A stretch of 64,000 bases of DNA from Streptococcus thoraltensis DSM 12221 (GTDB lineage: Bacteria > Bacillota > Bacilli > Lactobacillales > Streptococcaceae). Below, one piece after another: positions 45,617 through 55,482 of this stretch (positions are counted from its first letter, which is position 1; every line of letters begins with the position of its first letter). Location: positions 140 through 64,139 of the forward strand of contig NZ_KB904632.1 in the NCBI RefSeq assembly GCF_000380145.1, in the 5' to 3' direction. Below the pieces are notes generated by a model. The model saw only the letters and a list, made by a program, of their open reading frames with translations. It searched no databases and had not been told where the DNA came from. A program made the translations under genes and the position numbers.

Positions 45617-46440
45617 AATCTCAAGAAAATCTTACCGTCGAAGAGCGAAAGATGTTGCGTTCAGTTTTCTGGCGCTCATGGACGATGAATGCCAGCCGTA
45701 CAGGTGCCACCCAATACCATGCTATCGGTGTCATCTATACGTTATTACCTGTTATTAACCGTTTTTACAAAACAGATAAAGAAAAGGCGGAAGCCATTAT
45801 CCGTCACACGACTTGGTTTAATGCTACCATGCATATCAATAATTTCATTATGGGTTTGGTAGCATCTATGGAGAAGAAAAACAGCGAGGATCCTAACTTT
45901 GATCCTAGTTCTATTACAGCTGTCAAAGCGTCTCTTATGGGACCTATATCAGGTGTCGGTGATTCCTTTTTCTGGGGGATTCTACGTGTTATTGCCGCAG
46001 GTATAGGGATTTCCTTAGCTAGTACAGGTTCTGCTATGGGAGCTGTTGTCTTCTTACTTCTGTACAATATTCCTGCCTTTTTGGTGCATTACTATAGTCT
46101 TTATAGTGGTTACTCTGTTGGAGCTAACTTCATTAAGAAATTATACGAATCCGGTGGTATGAAAATTGTAACCAAAGCATCAAGCATGTTAGGGTTGATG
46201 ATGGTTGGTTCAATGACTGCTTCTAGTGTTAAATTTAAAACAATTTTGACAGTGTCGGCTAAAGGAGCTAAGGAAGCTGCTGAAATTCAGACTTATCTTG
46301 ATCAACTATTTGTGGGAATCGTACCATTAATGGTAACACTTGCCGCCTTTTGGTTGCTACGTAAAAAAGTTAACATCAACTGGATTATGTTCGGTATCAT
46401 GTTACTTGGTATTGCACTTGGTTTACTTGGTATTTGCTAA
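45613..46440 (+). CDS. PTS EIID component, mannose family
   Basis: A 275-residue protein typical of IID: MLRSVFWRSWTMNASRTGATQYHAIGV, FFNTxP-like FNATMHINNFIMGL, ALMGPISGVGDSFFWG-type (SLMGPISGVGDSFFWG) and C-terminal membrane segments. It completes the PTS. A strong terminator follows. Confidence 0.94.
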   Translation: MKSQENLTVEERKMLRSVFWRSWTMNASRTGATQYHAIGVIYTLLPVINRFYKTDKEKAEAIIRHTTWFNATMHINNFIMGLVASMEKKNSEDPNFDPSSITAVKASLMGPISGVGDSFFWGILRVIAAGIGISLASTGSAMGAVVFLLLYNIPAFLVHYYSLYSGYSVGANFIKKLYESGGMKIVTKASSMLGLMMVGSMTASSVKFKTILTVSAKGAKEAAEIQTYLDQLFVGIVPLMVTLAAFWLLRKKVNINWIMFGIMLLGIALGLLGIC

Positions 46441-46454
46441 TTATTCATCGTTGT

Positions 46455-46487
46455 AAACGTTTGAGGTATTTATCTCAAACGTTTTTC
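46455..46487 (+). terminator. Terminator after the PTS operon
   Basis: An 11-bp stem AAACGTTTGAG/CTCAAACGTTT with an 8-nt loop and TTTTT. The remaining gap to 46904 holds a BOX-like element and the kinase promoter. Confidence 0.85.
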
Positions 46488-46497
46488 GCTAGCTAAT

Positions 46498-46594
46498 CCT
46501 CAATGGAAATCAGACTAGGCAACGCCGATGCCGATAGAACTGTCTTCATCAAATCAAGTCAAAACGGTCTGAATTTGATTTCCAAAAAGTATAA
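46498..46594 (-). repeat. BOX-like element 4
   Basis: CCTCAATGGAAATCAGACTA to TTTGATTTCCAAAAAGTATA with the core GATAGAACTGTCTTCATCAA, in inverse orientation and somewhat degenerate. Confidence 0.7.
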
Positions 46595-46816
46595 GGCAGA
46601 AAAATTCGAAACACACAAAATAAGTTAAATTGATAAGGTGACTTCTCAAGATGGGAAGAAGCCTCCTGCTAGCTTAGGCAAGGGTCAGCCTTTCTTATCG
46701 GATAAAAAGATAGGGGCTAGATTTTACTATAATTCATAGCACTGTTCAATGATTGAAGAAGCAAGTAAGCAGAAATGTCTTATTAGCTTGAGCCGAAAAG
46801 AGCAATGAAAGAGAGA

Positions 46817-46868
46817 TTGAAATAGTCGGAAAAGGTGTTTCACTATTTCAATGCCAATTTGCTATAAT
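46817..46868 (+). promoter_or_regulatory. Inverted repeat and promoter of the histidine kinase operon
   Basis: Perfect 10-bp arms TTGAAATAGT (46817-46826) and ACTATTTCAA (46842-46851) lie at the -35 position relative to TATAAT (46863-46868). This looks like a dimeric operator. ATGGAAGCGTTTCAG (about 46874-46888) downstream is a weak cre-like sequence. Confidence 0.5.
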
Positions 46869-46904
46869 GGATATGGAAGCGTTTCAGACTAAAGTAGGAG
46901 ATTT

Positions 46905-48548
46905 ATGGAAGAAAAGTTTAAACTGACTTTACAAAAGGATATTGTCAATCATTTTTCACACCAGGCATTATTATTATCAGCTCTCTTAATTGCCTTTTTC
47001 TTATTGTTTGCGCTTGTCCCACAACAATATGGTATTTATCGTGATTCTAGGGTAATCTCAAAAACCTACGACAAGTTTGTGACGCATCACGAGCGCTTAT
47101 TAGGTGACCTTAGTCAAGGTTCTATCAAGCAATACCTCTCTCATAAACCGGTTGAGCGAGAGGTTTTTCATGATTTTTATAGTGAGCGCTCCTTGTTAAA
47201 TGTTCGCTCTAATCTGCTTGTTTTTAATGCCGCACAGGATCTTCAACTCATTACAGATCATCAATTAACACCTCTGGCTCAGTCCCTACAATTAAAATTG
47301 GTGATGGAACAAAGCATTGATAAGCCGATAAAAACCAGTGTTATTATAGATGGGGAAGGAAACCATTACCTCGCAATGATTGCTGCGATTGAGGATGCTA
47401 ATCGTTTAGTTGGCTATTCAGTATTAGTGATCAATGGCGATGACTTTTTGACTTTGTTAAAATCGTTGGATTCGCGATACCTTATTTTTGATGATTATCA
47501 ATCACCATTTTTAAGTAATAGCGAGCAATTTATGACTGGTAGTTTAGGAAAAGTGGACGAGAAGATCATGCCTAAGCGGTTATTTTTTTCTAAGCATAAA
47601 GCTTACTTGAGTCAGACCTCTTCATTGACGCCAGAAATGAGAGTAACTGTTTATCGCCAATTACTGCCTTTGACAGCCCTGCTGGTATTTGCCATGTGTC
47701 TATCAGCTAGCATCTTTACGGCTTTATGGTGGCAGTCGAAACAATTAGGAGATAAAATTGCTACTAAGAACTCCTTGGCAATTGAAACGTTGGTATCAGA
47801 GATGGAGGCTATTTCACAAGGTGAAAAACAAAACATCGACTTAAAGACAGACGATGAGTTTACTTATTTGGCGGATCAGATGAATCAGATGATTCAGCGC
47901 CTCTACCAATTGAGTCAAAAGGCTTTGCAGCTAGAAAAGGAAAGGCAAACTTTTGAAAGGCGTATGCTGGAAGCACAGTTTCATCCGCATTTTTTATATA
48001 ATACTTTAGAAACCATTTTAATCACTAGTCAGTTTGATCCTGAACTGACTGAAACGATTGTTCTTCGTTTAACGACTTTGCTGCGTTATAGCCTGAATCA
48101 TGACCATCAGCAAGAAACCATTGCTAACGATATGGCTATTGTGGAGTCTTATTTACAGATTAATCAAGTGCGATTCGAGCAGTTAAGTTACCATCTCACT
48201 TATGATGATAGCCTTAAAGACATAACGATACCAAAACTGGCACTCTTGCCCCTTGTGGAAAATAGTATAAAATATGGATACCGTTATCGACATGACCTAA
48301 TTGTTAATATCACTATCAAGAAAATAGCTGGTTATCTATACTTAACTGTAGAGGATAATGGTCCAGGGATTAGCAAAGAACGACAGGAACAAATATTGGC
48401 TAATTTACAGACAATGGATAGTCACCATGGCTTGATTAATTCTTATCGTCGCTTGGCTCATCAATTTCATCATGTCGAGCTTGACTTTGAGCGCACAAGC
48501 CTTGGCTTTAGTATCACATTTAAGGTAAAGGAGGATGGTTTTGTATAA
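46905..48548 (+). CDS. Sensor histidine kinase (YesM/LytS-like, HPK7/8 type)
   Basis: A 547-residue protein: TM1 about 20-40, an extracytoplasmic domain 41-252, TM2 about 253-276, HAMP, then a His_kinase (PF06580) domain with the phospho-acceptor in AQFHPHFLYNTLETI (His360/362 region) and HATPase with VENSIKYGYRY and VEDNGPGI. It is paired with an AraC-type response regulator, as in YesMN and HptRS. The partner binding protein at 49324 probably supplies the signal. It overlaps the regulator by 8 bases. Confidence 0.92.
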   Translation: MEEKFKLTLQKDIVNHFSHQALLLSALLIAFFLLFALVPQQYGIYRDSRVISKTYDKFVTHHERLLGDLSQGSIKQYLSHKPVEREVFHDFYSERSLLNVRSNLLVFNAAQDLQLITDHQLTPLAQSLQLKLVMEQSIDKPIKTSVIIDGEGNHYLAMIAAIEDANRLVGYSVLVINGDDFLTLLKSLDSRYLIFDDYQSPFLSNSEQFMTGSLGKVDEKIMPKRLFFSKHKAYLSQTSSLTPEMRVTVYRQLLPLTALLVFAMCLSASIFTALWWQSKQLGDKIATKNSLAIETLVSEMEAISQGEKQNIDLKTDDEFTYLADQMNQMIQRLYQLSQKALQLEKERQTFERRMLEAQFHPHFLYNTLETILITSQFDPELTETIVLRLTTLLRYSLNHDHQQETIANDMAIVESYLQINQVRFEQLSYHLTYDDSLKDITIPKLALLPLVENSIKYGYRYRHDLIVNITIKKIAGYLYLTVEDNGPGISKERQEQILANLQTMDSHHGLINSYRRLAHQFHHVELDFERTSLGFSITFKVKEDGFV

Positions 48549-49308
48549 ATTATTAATCGTAGAGGATGAACATCTCATCCGAAAGTGGCTAAGATACGCG
48601 ATTGACTACGATAGTTTGGGAATTATTGTGATTGGAGAGGCAAAAGATGGGCAAGAAGGTGCCCAAAAAATCAAAGAGCTAAAACCAGATATTGTTCTGA
48701 CGGATATTAATATGCCAATTATGTCTGCTTTTGAGATGTTTGAAGCTAGCAAAGACCACAACTACAAAAAAATTATTCTCTCTGGCTATGCTGATTTTAG
48801 CAATGCTAGAGAAGCGATTCACCATGGTGCTGTTGAGTTTTTAACGAAACCATTAGATAAAGATGCCTTGTTTAGTTGTCTCGGAAAAATCATCTCCCAA
48901 TTAAGAGAAAGAGAACAGTTGAATACTCAAGCCATTACCCAAACTTATATAGACCTCCCTGCGCTAACAGATACGATGCCAGACTCTGTCGAAATGGTTG
49001 TGACATGGATTCACAAGCACTATAAAGAAAAGATAACGATTGCACAAATGGCGCACGATATTGGCTATAGTGAAAGCTATCTGTATAATATTGTCAAAAA
49101 GTATTTACAGACGACCATTAACGATTACATCAATCAATACCGTATTAGTTTAGCAATTCAGCTTCTGATGGACCAGCCTGATAAATTAGTTTATCAATTA
49201 GGCGAAGAAGTAGGTTACAGTGATTACCGCTATTTTGATCGTGTTTTTAAAAAATATGTCGGAATGACTGTTAACCAATTCAAAAAGCGGCATACAGTAG
49301 AAAAGTAG
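48541..49308 (+). CDS. AraC-type response regulator (YesN-like)
   Basis: A receiver domain (1-120: LLIVEDEHLIRKWL, phospho-acceptor Asp in PDIVLTDINMP, Lys in FLTKPL) plus C-terminal double helix-turn-helix AraC domain (about 160-255: ITIAQMAHDIGYSESYLYNIVKKY). The ATG at 48535 abuts the AGGAGG site with no spacer, so translation likely starts at TTG 48541 six bases further. The likely target is the upstream PTS operon (inference). Confidence 0.9.
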   Translation: MYKLLIVEDEHLIRKWLRYAIDYDSLGIIVIGEAKDGQEGAQKIKELKPDIVLTDINMPIMSAFEMFEASKDHNYKKIILSGYADFSNAREAIHHGAVEFLTKPLDKDALFSCLGKIISQLREREQLNTQAITQTYIDLPALTDTMPDSVEMVVTWIHKHYKEKITIAQMAHDIGYSESYLYNIVKKYLQTTINDYINQYRISLAIQLLMDQPDKLVYQLGEEVGYSDYRYFDRVFKKYVGMTVNQFKKRHTVEK

Positions 49309-49323
49309 AGAAAGGAGGTTATC

Positions 49324-50352
49324 TTGCGTCGATTTACGTTAACTGCTAAGTTAGTGAATATTATTATTTTAGCGATATTAATAGTAGGGGCTTTGGTTAA
49401 AAGTGGTTACTTTTCAAAGGAAACCTATATAAAACCAGCGGAGTTAACCATATATTCCCCTAATAGTCCTGCAATGCTACGCGAGATGATTCCAGCTTTT
49501 GAAAAAAAATATGGCATTAATGTAAAACTTGTTGAAAACGGAACAGGCGAATTGGTCAGTCAGATACGACAAGGACTTGGAAAAACACCGGATGTTTTTT
49601 TCGGAGGCATTTACACTCAGTTTGCCAATAACGAAGACCTGTTTTTACCCTATCGTTCCGAAGCAGTAGACAAATTATTAGAAAACTATAGGGATTCAAG
49701 TGCGATAGCAACCGCTTATACGATTAATGGCAATGTGTTGTTAGTCAATAAAGATTTAACGAAGGACATGTCTATTGAAAGCTATCAAGATTTACTCAAT
49801 CCGGAACTAAAAGGTAAAATTGCTTATGCTGATCCAAGAAGTTCATCAAGCGCTTTTTCACAATTAACTAGCATGTTGATTGCTAAAGGCGGTTACGAGA
49901 GTGACGCAGCATGGTCATTTGTCAAAAAACTGACAGGTAACTATGGGGGTGTTTCTCCTACAAGTTCTTCAGCTGTTTATCAATCAGTAGCCGATGGGAA
50001 GATGGCAGTTGGTTTGACTTATGAGGCGCCAAGTTTAAAATTAATTGAAAATGAAACTAATTTGTCTCTTGTGTATCCCAAAGAAGGCACTGTCTTTGCC
50101 CCGTCTTCAATGGCAATTTTAAAAAAAGCAGAGCATTTAGAAAACGCTAAATTATTTATTGATTTTATGGTATCCAAAGAAGTACAGGATGCTTTAGGAA
50201 AGTTAACCACCAATCGTCCTATTCATAAGGAAGCCCAGCTTAATCCTAGTATGAAACCTTTAGAAGACATCAAAACTATTAAAGAGGATTATGGTTATGT
50301 AACCAAACATCAATCGCAGATTCTTGAGCGTTATACTAAACTCGTTCCCTAG
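49324..50352 (+). CDS. Membrane-anchored extracellular solute-binding protein (HptA/iron-binding-like sensor component)
   Basis: A 342-residue type 6/AfuA-like binding protein with an N-terminal membrane anchor (about 8-27) and no lipobox Cys. The mature domain starts ELTIYSPNSPAMLREMIPAFEKKYGI and continues YADPRSSSSAF and GLTYEAPSLKL. Though such proteins are often named iron-binding, those next to YesMN-type kinases (HptA of S. aureus) sense hexose phosphates. It starts at TTG after AGGAGG, 15 bases after the regulator stop, so the three are one operon. Confidence 0.85.
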   Translation: MRRFTLTAKLVNIIILAILIVGALVKSGYFSKETYIKPAELTIYSPNSPAMLREMIPAFEKKYGINVKLVENGTGELVSQIRQGLGKTPDVFFGGIYTQFANNEDLFLPYRSEAVDKLLENYRDSSAIATAYTINGNVLLVNKDLTKDMSIESYQDLLNPELKGKIAYADPRSSSSAFSQLTSMLIAKGGYESDAAWSFVKKLTGNYGGVSPTSSSAVYQSVADGKMAVGLTYEAPSLKLIENETNLSLVYPKEGTVFAPSSMAILKKAEHLENAKLFIDFMVSKEVQDALGKLTTNRPIHKEAQLNPSMKPLEDIKTIKEDYGYVTKHQSQILERYTKLVP

Positions 50353-50356
50353 ATGA

Positions 50357-50463
50357 TGTAGTCTTTTGAATTACCTTTGCTACATAGTTACTTTCGACTT
50401 GCCGTACGCGAGTACTGTCTGCGTCTCAGTTCCTTGTTCTGAAAGTTAATTCATTTGACTATA
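50357..50463 (-). repeat. RUP-like element 5 (107 bp, inverse orientation)
   Basis: TAGTCTTTTGAATTACC at one end and GAAAGTTAATTCATTTGACTATA reversed at the other; the core TTCGACTTGCCGTACGCGAG is the complement of that in the other copies. Bounded by TA. It begins just after the binding protein stop. Confidence 0.8.
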
Positions 50464-50639
50464 ATAACTTGATGAATAAGACAATTAGCTTGTAGAAAAA
50501 TTGCTTTGCCTTTTTGCCACAATATATTTCTGGATTTACACAATCGCCCATTTCCAAGTTAGAAGACTTTGATTCCAGACTAAAAACTAATGAACACTGC
50601 CATCGCGAAACGTCTTCATAGCTCCATCTCTGCCATCCA

Positions 50640-50849
50640 ACGACACAACGACAGTTAGAACAGTTTACTTTTAAGAAAAATCACCAACACTCTTTCGAAT
50701 TTATAGAGAACCATGTGACACAAGTCAATCCTATCTTTCCAACTGCCTTCAGAACGTTTGAGAAGTAAAAAGGTTGCATCATCACTAACACTCTTGAATC
50801 CCGTTATTCTAAAGCAAAAGATCAAGCCACCAACAAACTCTTTAAAACT
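50640..50849 (+). pseudogene. Remnant of an ISL3-family (IS1167-like) transposase
   Basis: Reading the plus strand with stops gives FIENHVTQVNPIFPTAFRTFEK and, after a stop, ESRYSKAKDQATNKLFKT. These align with the C-terminal part of IS1167 transposase (LIEDNLKQVHPLFQTVFKTF and PYSNAKLEATNNLIK). The remnant is cut by a BOX-like element at 50850. The minus-strand frame at 50655-50858 is only its shadow. Confidence 0.7.
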
Positions 50850-50955
50850 AATACTCAATGAAAATCAAAAGCAAACTAGGCAACGCCGACACAGATAGAA
50901 CTAAAGTCCATCAAATCACGTCAATAAGGTCTGCTTTTGATTTTTGAAGAGTATA
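50850..50955 (-). repeat. BOX-like element 5 (106 bp), inserted in the IS remnant
   Basis: ATACTCAATGAAAATCAAAA at one end and TTTTGATTTTTGAAGAGTATA at the other, with GATAGAACTAAAGTCCATCA as core. It lies directly after the recognisable transposase codons. Confidence 0.8.
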
Positions 50956-51106
50956 AAACACCCATCGCTTTGAATATGTAAAAAGAGAGAACCAATCGAT
51001 TCTCTCTTATGTTTAGCTATAGGTCACTCAACTGCAGTTGAGTGTCCTCAATTCTAAGGAATTTATTTTCCAGTCTGATCCTAGATCAAATGGTCTAGGA
51101 TTTTTG

Positions 51107-53356
51107 TTAGTTTCCATTTCCAGGAGTGGCTGGTTGAGGAGTACTATCGTTGGTGCCATTTCCTTGACTATTGCCTTGGTTTACGTTTGGTTGTTCGGCA
51201 TTTTGTGAGGATGTATTACCGTTGTTTTGGGTGGATGCAGCGGATGAACTATTTGTCGTTGCACCATTTTCAGGAGTATTCAAAGCATTATTGGAATTAC
51301 TTTCCCCTGTAGCGTTGCCGCTGGTGCCAAAGGTGTTACCATTAGTGCCATATGAATTATAGTTATAATTGCGAAGGTTTGTATTACCAGTATAGCTATT
51401 TAGGTATACATGGCTTCCGCTACGGTACAAGCCATCAGGCATAAGCCAGTCTTCACTATAACCACCAGTGATGTAAGACATCATTGTTTTATAGACATTC
51501 GTAGCAGTATCAAGCATGCTCCCGTAGAGAGGAGTAGAACGATTTTTATAACCGGTCCAAACTGCCATAGCGTATTGGCTAGTATATCCAACAAAGGTTT
51601 CATCAGGTGCCATTGTACCGACAGCGCTATTATAGATACCGGTTTCGGCTTCAATTTTTGCTAATTCATCATCTGAGTACGATGATGTCCCTGTCTTACC
51701 AGCTTGGTATAAACCACTGATAGCAGCGTTAGTTCCTGTACCATATGAAAGAACTGATTTCATCATGTCAGTCATCATATAGGCTGTAGTAGCTTTCATA
51801 GCACGTTTACCAGGTGCAGTGTAGTCTTCTTTAGTTCCATCATTAAATTCGATGCGATTGATGTACATTGGTTCGTAATAAGTACCACCATTAGCAAATG
51901 CAGAGTAGGCAGCGGCCATTTTTTCGCTGCTAGCCCCATATTTTTGGTCAGAGCTACTTGTGTTACTTGAAATCGCATTAGAATAATGTAATTCGGGGTA
52001 ATTGATGCCAAGGCCTTTTAAGAAATTCAATGAATTTTTTAAGCCAACTTCTTCGAGAGCTTTAATTGCAGGTACATTACGTGATTCTTGAATGGCACGT
52101 TGAATGGTCATGTTACCATTGTATTTACGGTCCCAGTTATAGACTTGTTGATCAGTACCCGGCCATGTATAGTAACTATCTTGAGTGTTAGCAGAAGTCG
52201 CTGAATAAACACCATTTTCAATAGCTGGAGCATAGTCCGTGACAGGTTTCATTGTTGATCCCCAATCGCGGTCGGTTAGAACAGCTTGGTTTGTTCCTAG
52301 AGCTACTTTTTCCTGATGACGTCCACCTAGTTGAGCAACGACACTACCATTTGTAACATCCATGACTGTAGATGCTACTTGGAACTTATCATCTGGATAG
52401 TACACATAGGTATCTGAATTGTAAATATCCCAGAGGAATTTTTGGAAATCAGAATTGACATTGGTATAGACTTTTAAACCAGCAGTGTAGACATCTTTAC
52501 CCGTTTTTTCTTTTACCTGTGAAATAACTTCTTTGAGGTAGTTGTCATAATAGGGTTCATAGCTTGCCTCTTTTTTCAAAGCTTGCAAACCATCATCTAC
52601 AGGAGTTGCGAGTGCTGTATCGTACTGTTCTTTATCGATTTTTTTCAATTCATACATTTCTGACAAAACAGTGTCTCGGCGTTGTTTCGCCATTTCTTTA
52701 TTGTTGTATGGATCGTACTGACTCGGTGCTTGTGGAATGCCAGCCAACAAAGCAACTTGGGCGATGGATAGGTCTTTTAGATCCTTGCCAAAGTACGCCT
52801 TAGAGGCAGTCAACATACCATAGTTACCATTTCCCATATAAACTTTGTTAATATAGAAAGTTAGGATTTCTTCTTTGGTGTACTCTTTCTCCATCTTATA
52901 GGCGAGCCAACCTTCTTGAGCCTTACGCTTAAGGGTTTGGTCAGACTTGTTAGTTGAAAAGTAAGCGAGTTTGATTAACTGCTGATCAAGGGTTGACCCC
53001 CCTTGGGTTGTATGACTAGTCAAGTTATTCCAAGCGGCACCCATAATCCTATAAATGTCAATACCACGGTGTTCGAAGAAACGATGGTCTTCGATAGAAG
53101 TGATAGCATTGACCAAGTCAACTGGGATACTATCAGCTGTAACGTTCTCACGTTTCTCAGCCCCTAAATCAGCAATGAGATTGTTATCGCTATCGTAAAT
53201 GAGGCTAGATGTGGTGGATTTTAACTTGGCTTCAGATAGTTTTGGAGCTGTGCTCGCATAGAAGGTGAATAAAAGACCTCCGATGACAACTACTAGGATA
53301 GCAAGGCTAGCAATCCCTAACAGGATATACTTAGCGATTTTTGAAATGTTATTCAT
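51107..53356 (-). CDS. pbp1A: Penicillin-binding protein 1A (class A)
   Basis: A 749-residue protein: N-terminal membrane anchor (about 10-32), glycosyltransferase domain ([27 protein letters not shown]), then transpeptidase domain with STMKP (active Ser near 366), SRN near 424 and KTGTSS near 553. A low-complexity tail rich in N, S, G and T follows (about 650-749). It is a peptidoglycan synthase and beta-lactam target. STMKP is the wild-type form of the motif. The gene starts one base after recU ends. Confidence 0.97.
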   Translation of the reverse strand: MNNISKIAKYILLGIASLAILVVVIGGLLFTFYASTAPKLSEAKLKSTTSSLIYDSDNNLIADLGAEKRENVTADSIPVDLVNAITSIEDHRFFEHRGIDIYRIMGAAWNNLTSHTTQGGSTLDQQLIKLAYFSTNKSDQTLKRKAQEGWLAYKMEKEYTKEEILTFYINKVYMGNGNYGMLTASKAYFGKDLKDLSIAQVALLAGIPQAPSQYDPYNNKEMAKQRRDTVLSEMYELKKIDKEQYDTALATPVDDGLQALKKEASYEPYYDNYLKEVISQVKEKTGKDVYTAGLKVYTNVNSDFQKFLWDIYNSDTYVYYPDDKFQVASTVMDVTNGSVVAQLGGRHQEKVALGTNQAVLTDRDWGSTMKPVTDYAPAIENGVYSATSANTQDSYYTWPGTDQQVYNWDRKYNGNMTIQRAIQESRNVPAIKALEEVGLKNSLNFLKGLGINYPELHYSNAISSNTSSSDQKYGASSEKMAAAYSAFANGGTYYEPMYINRIEFNDGTKEDYTAPGKRAMKATTAYMMTDMMKSVLSYGTGTNAAISGLYQAGKTGTSSYSDDELAKIEAETGIYNSAVGTMAPDETFVGYTSQYAMAVWTGYKNRSTPLYGSMLDTATNVYKTMMSYITGGYSEDWLMPDGLYRSGSHVYLNSYTGNTNLRNYNYNSYGTNGNTFGTSGNATGESNSNNALNTPENGATTNSSSAASTQNNGNTSSQNAEQPNVNQGNSQGNGTNDSTPQPATPGNGN

Positions 53357-53357
53357 T

Positions 53358-53957
53358 CTAGATTCCGCCTAAAAAATTTTGTTCGATAATATCAAGATAA
53401 GGAACTTGAGGGAAAGTTGAGAGTTTAATAGAGTAACCATGCTTTTGAATATAATCTAATGGCATAGACCGTTTGCCACCTTCAGCTTGATAAAAGGCAA
53501 TCAAGTGTTTTGCAGGCAAATAATATGTTTGTTTTAATGTTGAAAAATGCATTAAAACAAAGCAAATACCTTTTTGGGCGATGACATTTTTCATATGACT
53601 AATTTGATGGTCATGGAAATTTTTCAAAGGCATGGCTGTTTTTTGTCTGGTTTCTTTAGCTTCAAAGTCAATGTAGTGCCCCTTATAAACACCAGAATAA
53701 TCTGTTGTTGACGCTTGTCTAAAATAAGCTTCAACAATTCTTGCTCGGCTTCTTTTGGGATAATCAACTTTAACAATCTGCACAGGTGTCGGTTTCTTAT
53801 GGATGACGGCAACACCATGAGCCAAGTAGTAGTCATTGGTTGCGTTGATAGCGCTCTCAAAAGACATACCTCGATTGGCAAAGTTAATTTTTGACTCCTT
53901 CCTAGAAGAAGAGAGCTGTCGTGTTTTTTTAGAAATCCTATGAGGATAATTAACCAT
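53358..53957 (-). CDS. recU: Holliday junction resolvase RecU
   Basis: A 199-residue protein with [43 protein letters not shown] and [12 protein letters not shown], containing the metal-binding D and E-x-K of the nuclease. The start is ATG 53957 after AGGAG; the longer frame to 53978 is not supported by homologues (MVNYPHK in pneumococcus). recU-pbp1A order is conserved. Confidence 0.95.
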   Translation of the reverse strand: MVNYPHRISKKTRQLSSSRKESKINFANRGMSFESAINATNDYYLAHGVAVIHKKPTPVQIVKVDYPKRSRARIVEAYFRQASTTDYSGVYKGHYIDFEAKETRQKTAMPLKNFHDHQISHMKNVIAQKGICFVLMHFSTLKQTYYLPAKHLIAFYQAEGGKRSMPLDYIQKHGYSIKLSTFPQVPYLDIIEQNFLGGI

Positions 53958-54035
53958 ATTTCTCCTAAAGTATTCCAAATAATGGTAAGATAAACACGTA
54001 TCATTATATCATATTTTTGAGAGGACAACAAAATT

Positions 54036-54554
54036 ATGACCACTCTTTTAGTGTCTGGTTATCGCAGTTTTGATTTAGGAATTTTTAAGGAAGATGATGT
54101 ACGTATTGCTATCATCAAAAAAGCTATCAGGCGAGATTTGGAGCGATTTTGCTCGGAAGGGTTAGAGTGGCTTATTTTTACAGGTGATTTAGGATTTGAG
54201 TACTGGGTTTTAGAGGTCGCTAATGAAATGAAAGAGGCTTACGATTTGAAGATGGCAACCATATTTTGCTTTGCAAACCAAGGTGACAATTGGAATGAAG
54301 CTAATCAGACTAAATTAGCTGCATTCAAAGAAGTTGACTTTGTGAAATATAGTTTCGATACTTATGAAAATCCTGGACAATTCAAACAGTATAATCAATT
54401 CTTACTTGCCAATACGGATGAAGCTTATTTATTTTACGATCGTGATAATGAGACTAACTTAAAATATTTATACAATATGATGAAGGAATCAGATTATAAG
54501 GTGACTCAGTTACGATTTGATGACTTAAATGACATTGCTATGGAAAATGAGTAA
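54036..54554 (+). CDS. DUF1273/YpsA family (SLOG-fold) protein
   Basis: A 172-residue Rossmann-like protein: [14 protein letters not shown] at the N-terminus and [20 protein letters not shown] with the GxxGxE-like nucleotide-binding pattern. YpsA in Bacillus influences division and FtsZ. It is divergent from recU and upstream of gpsB, as in other streptococci. Confidence 0.88.
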   Translation: MTTLLVSGYRSFDLGIFKEDDVRIAIIKKAIRRDLERFCSEGLEWLIFTGDLGFEYWVLEVANEMKEAYDLKMATIFCFANQGDNWNEANQTKLAAFKEVDFVKYSFDTYENPGQFKQYNQFLLANTDEAYLFYDRDNETNLKYLYNMMKESDYKVTQLRFDDLNDIAMENE

Positions 54555-54679
54555 CAAATCCCCTTATAATAGTGGAAAATACTTGCTTTTTAATTTTTAT
54601 TTCTGTATGATATTTTATGATTAAATTATTATTTTGACCGTATTTTATCAGTCGAATGACGAGTGTTGGAGATAAGAGA

Positions 54680-55027
54680 ATGACCAGTATTATCAATACC
54701 CCTAAAAAAATCTTTGAAAAAGAATTTAAAAAAGTCATGCGTGGCTACGATCAACGAGAAGTTGATGAGTTTTTAGATGATGTGATTAAGGACTATGAGG
54801 CTTATGCTAGCATGATAGATGACCTTCAAGAAGAAAACGAACAATTAAAGGCGCGTTTGAAGAAGGTTACTGCTCAACCGCAAGCAAGTAGAGCTGGTGT
54901 GAACTTTGGTCACAGAGCTTTAGAGAGTGCGCAAAATGTATCAGAGAGTCCAGTGACTAATTTTGACATTTTGAAGCGTATCAGTCGTTTAGAAAAAGAA
55001 GTTTTTGGAAAACAAATTACGGAATAG
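54680..55027 (+). CDS. gpsB: Cell division regulator GpsB
   Basis: A 115-residue DivIVA-like protein: TPKKIFEKEFKKVMRGYDQREVDEFLDDVIKDYEAY (membrane and PBP-binding N-terminal coiled coil) and the conserved C-terminal NFDILKRISRLEKEVFGKQI trimerisation helix. It coordinates septal and peripheral wall synthesis and StkP signalling in pneumococcus. ATG 54680 after GGAG is chosen; the ATG at 54656 gives an atypical N-terminus. Confidence 0.95.
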   Translation: MTSIINTPKKIFEKEFKKVMRGYDQREVDEFLDDVIKDYEAYASMIDDLQEENEQLKARLKKVTAQPQASRAGVNFGHRALESAQNVSESPVTNFDILKRISRLEKEVFGKQITE

Positions 55028-55035
55028 GTTATTCC

Positions 55036-55419
55036 TGTGTGATTTTCGGATAATCGCGTAGTATAGAGATACTATGAGGAAAGTCCATGCTAGCACTGGC
55101 TGTGATGCCGGTAGTGTTTGTGCTAGGCGAAAAAATAAGCCTAGGGACGTGTCAATGATACGTTACGGCAGGTAAAATGGCTAAGTCCTTGGATATGCCT
55201 CAGTAACCTTGAAAGTGCCACAGTGACGAAGTTTCTAGGGAAACCTAGAAAGTGGAACGCGGTAAACCCCTCAAGCTAGCAACCCAAACTTTGGTCGGGG
55301 CATGAGATAGCTGGAAGACGAACAGAACTATCTTGACTGCTTTAGCAGTAGACAGATGATTATCGAGGAAGTTGGTTCCTAGTCAACTTCTGAACAAAAC
55401 ATGGCTTATAGAAAATTAC
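55036..55419 (+). ncRNA. rnpB: RNase P RNA (type B)
   Basis: It has the conserved core blocks GAGGAAAGTCCATGCTAGCA near the 5' end, TAAACCCCTCAAGCTAGCAA, GACGAACAGAACTATCTTGA and the 3' AACAAAACATGGCTTATAG followed by AAAATTACA pairing with TGTGTGATTTT at the 5' end. It lies between gpsB and rlmL, the usual streptococcal place. Ends are estimated from the P1 pairing. Confidence 0.95.
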
Positions 55420-55430
55420 ATAATAGGTTT

Positions 55431-55455
55431 AGCTAGCTTAGGCTAGCTTTTATTT
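55431..55455 (+). terminator. rnpB terminator
   Basis: AGCTAGC-TTAG-GCTAGCT followed by TTTATTT. Confidence 0.8.
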
Positions 55456-55482
55456 AACAGTAAAAGAGTGAAAGAAGTAAAA

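Noticed and set aside
53624..54043. 139-codon minus-strand frame overlapping recU
   Set aside because: It is an out-of-frame shadow of recU, which has clear motifs and a ribosome site.
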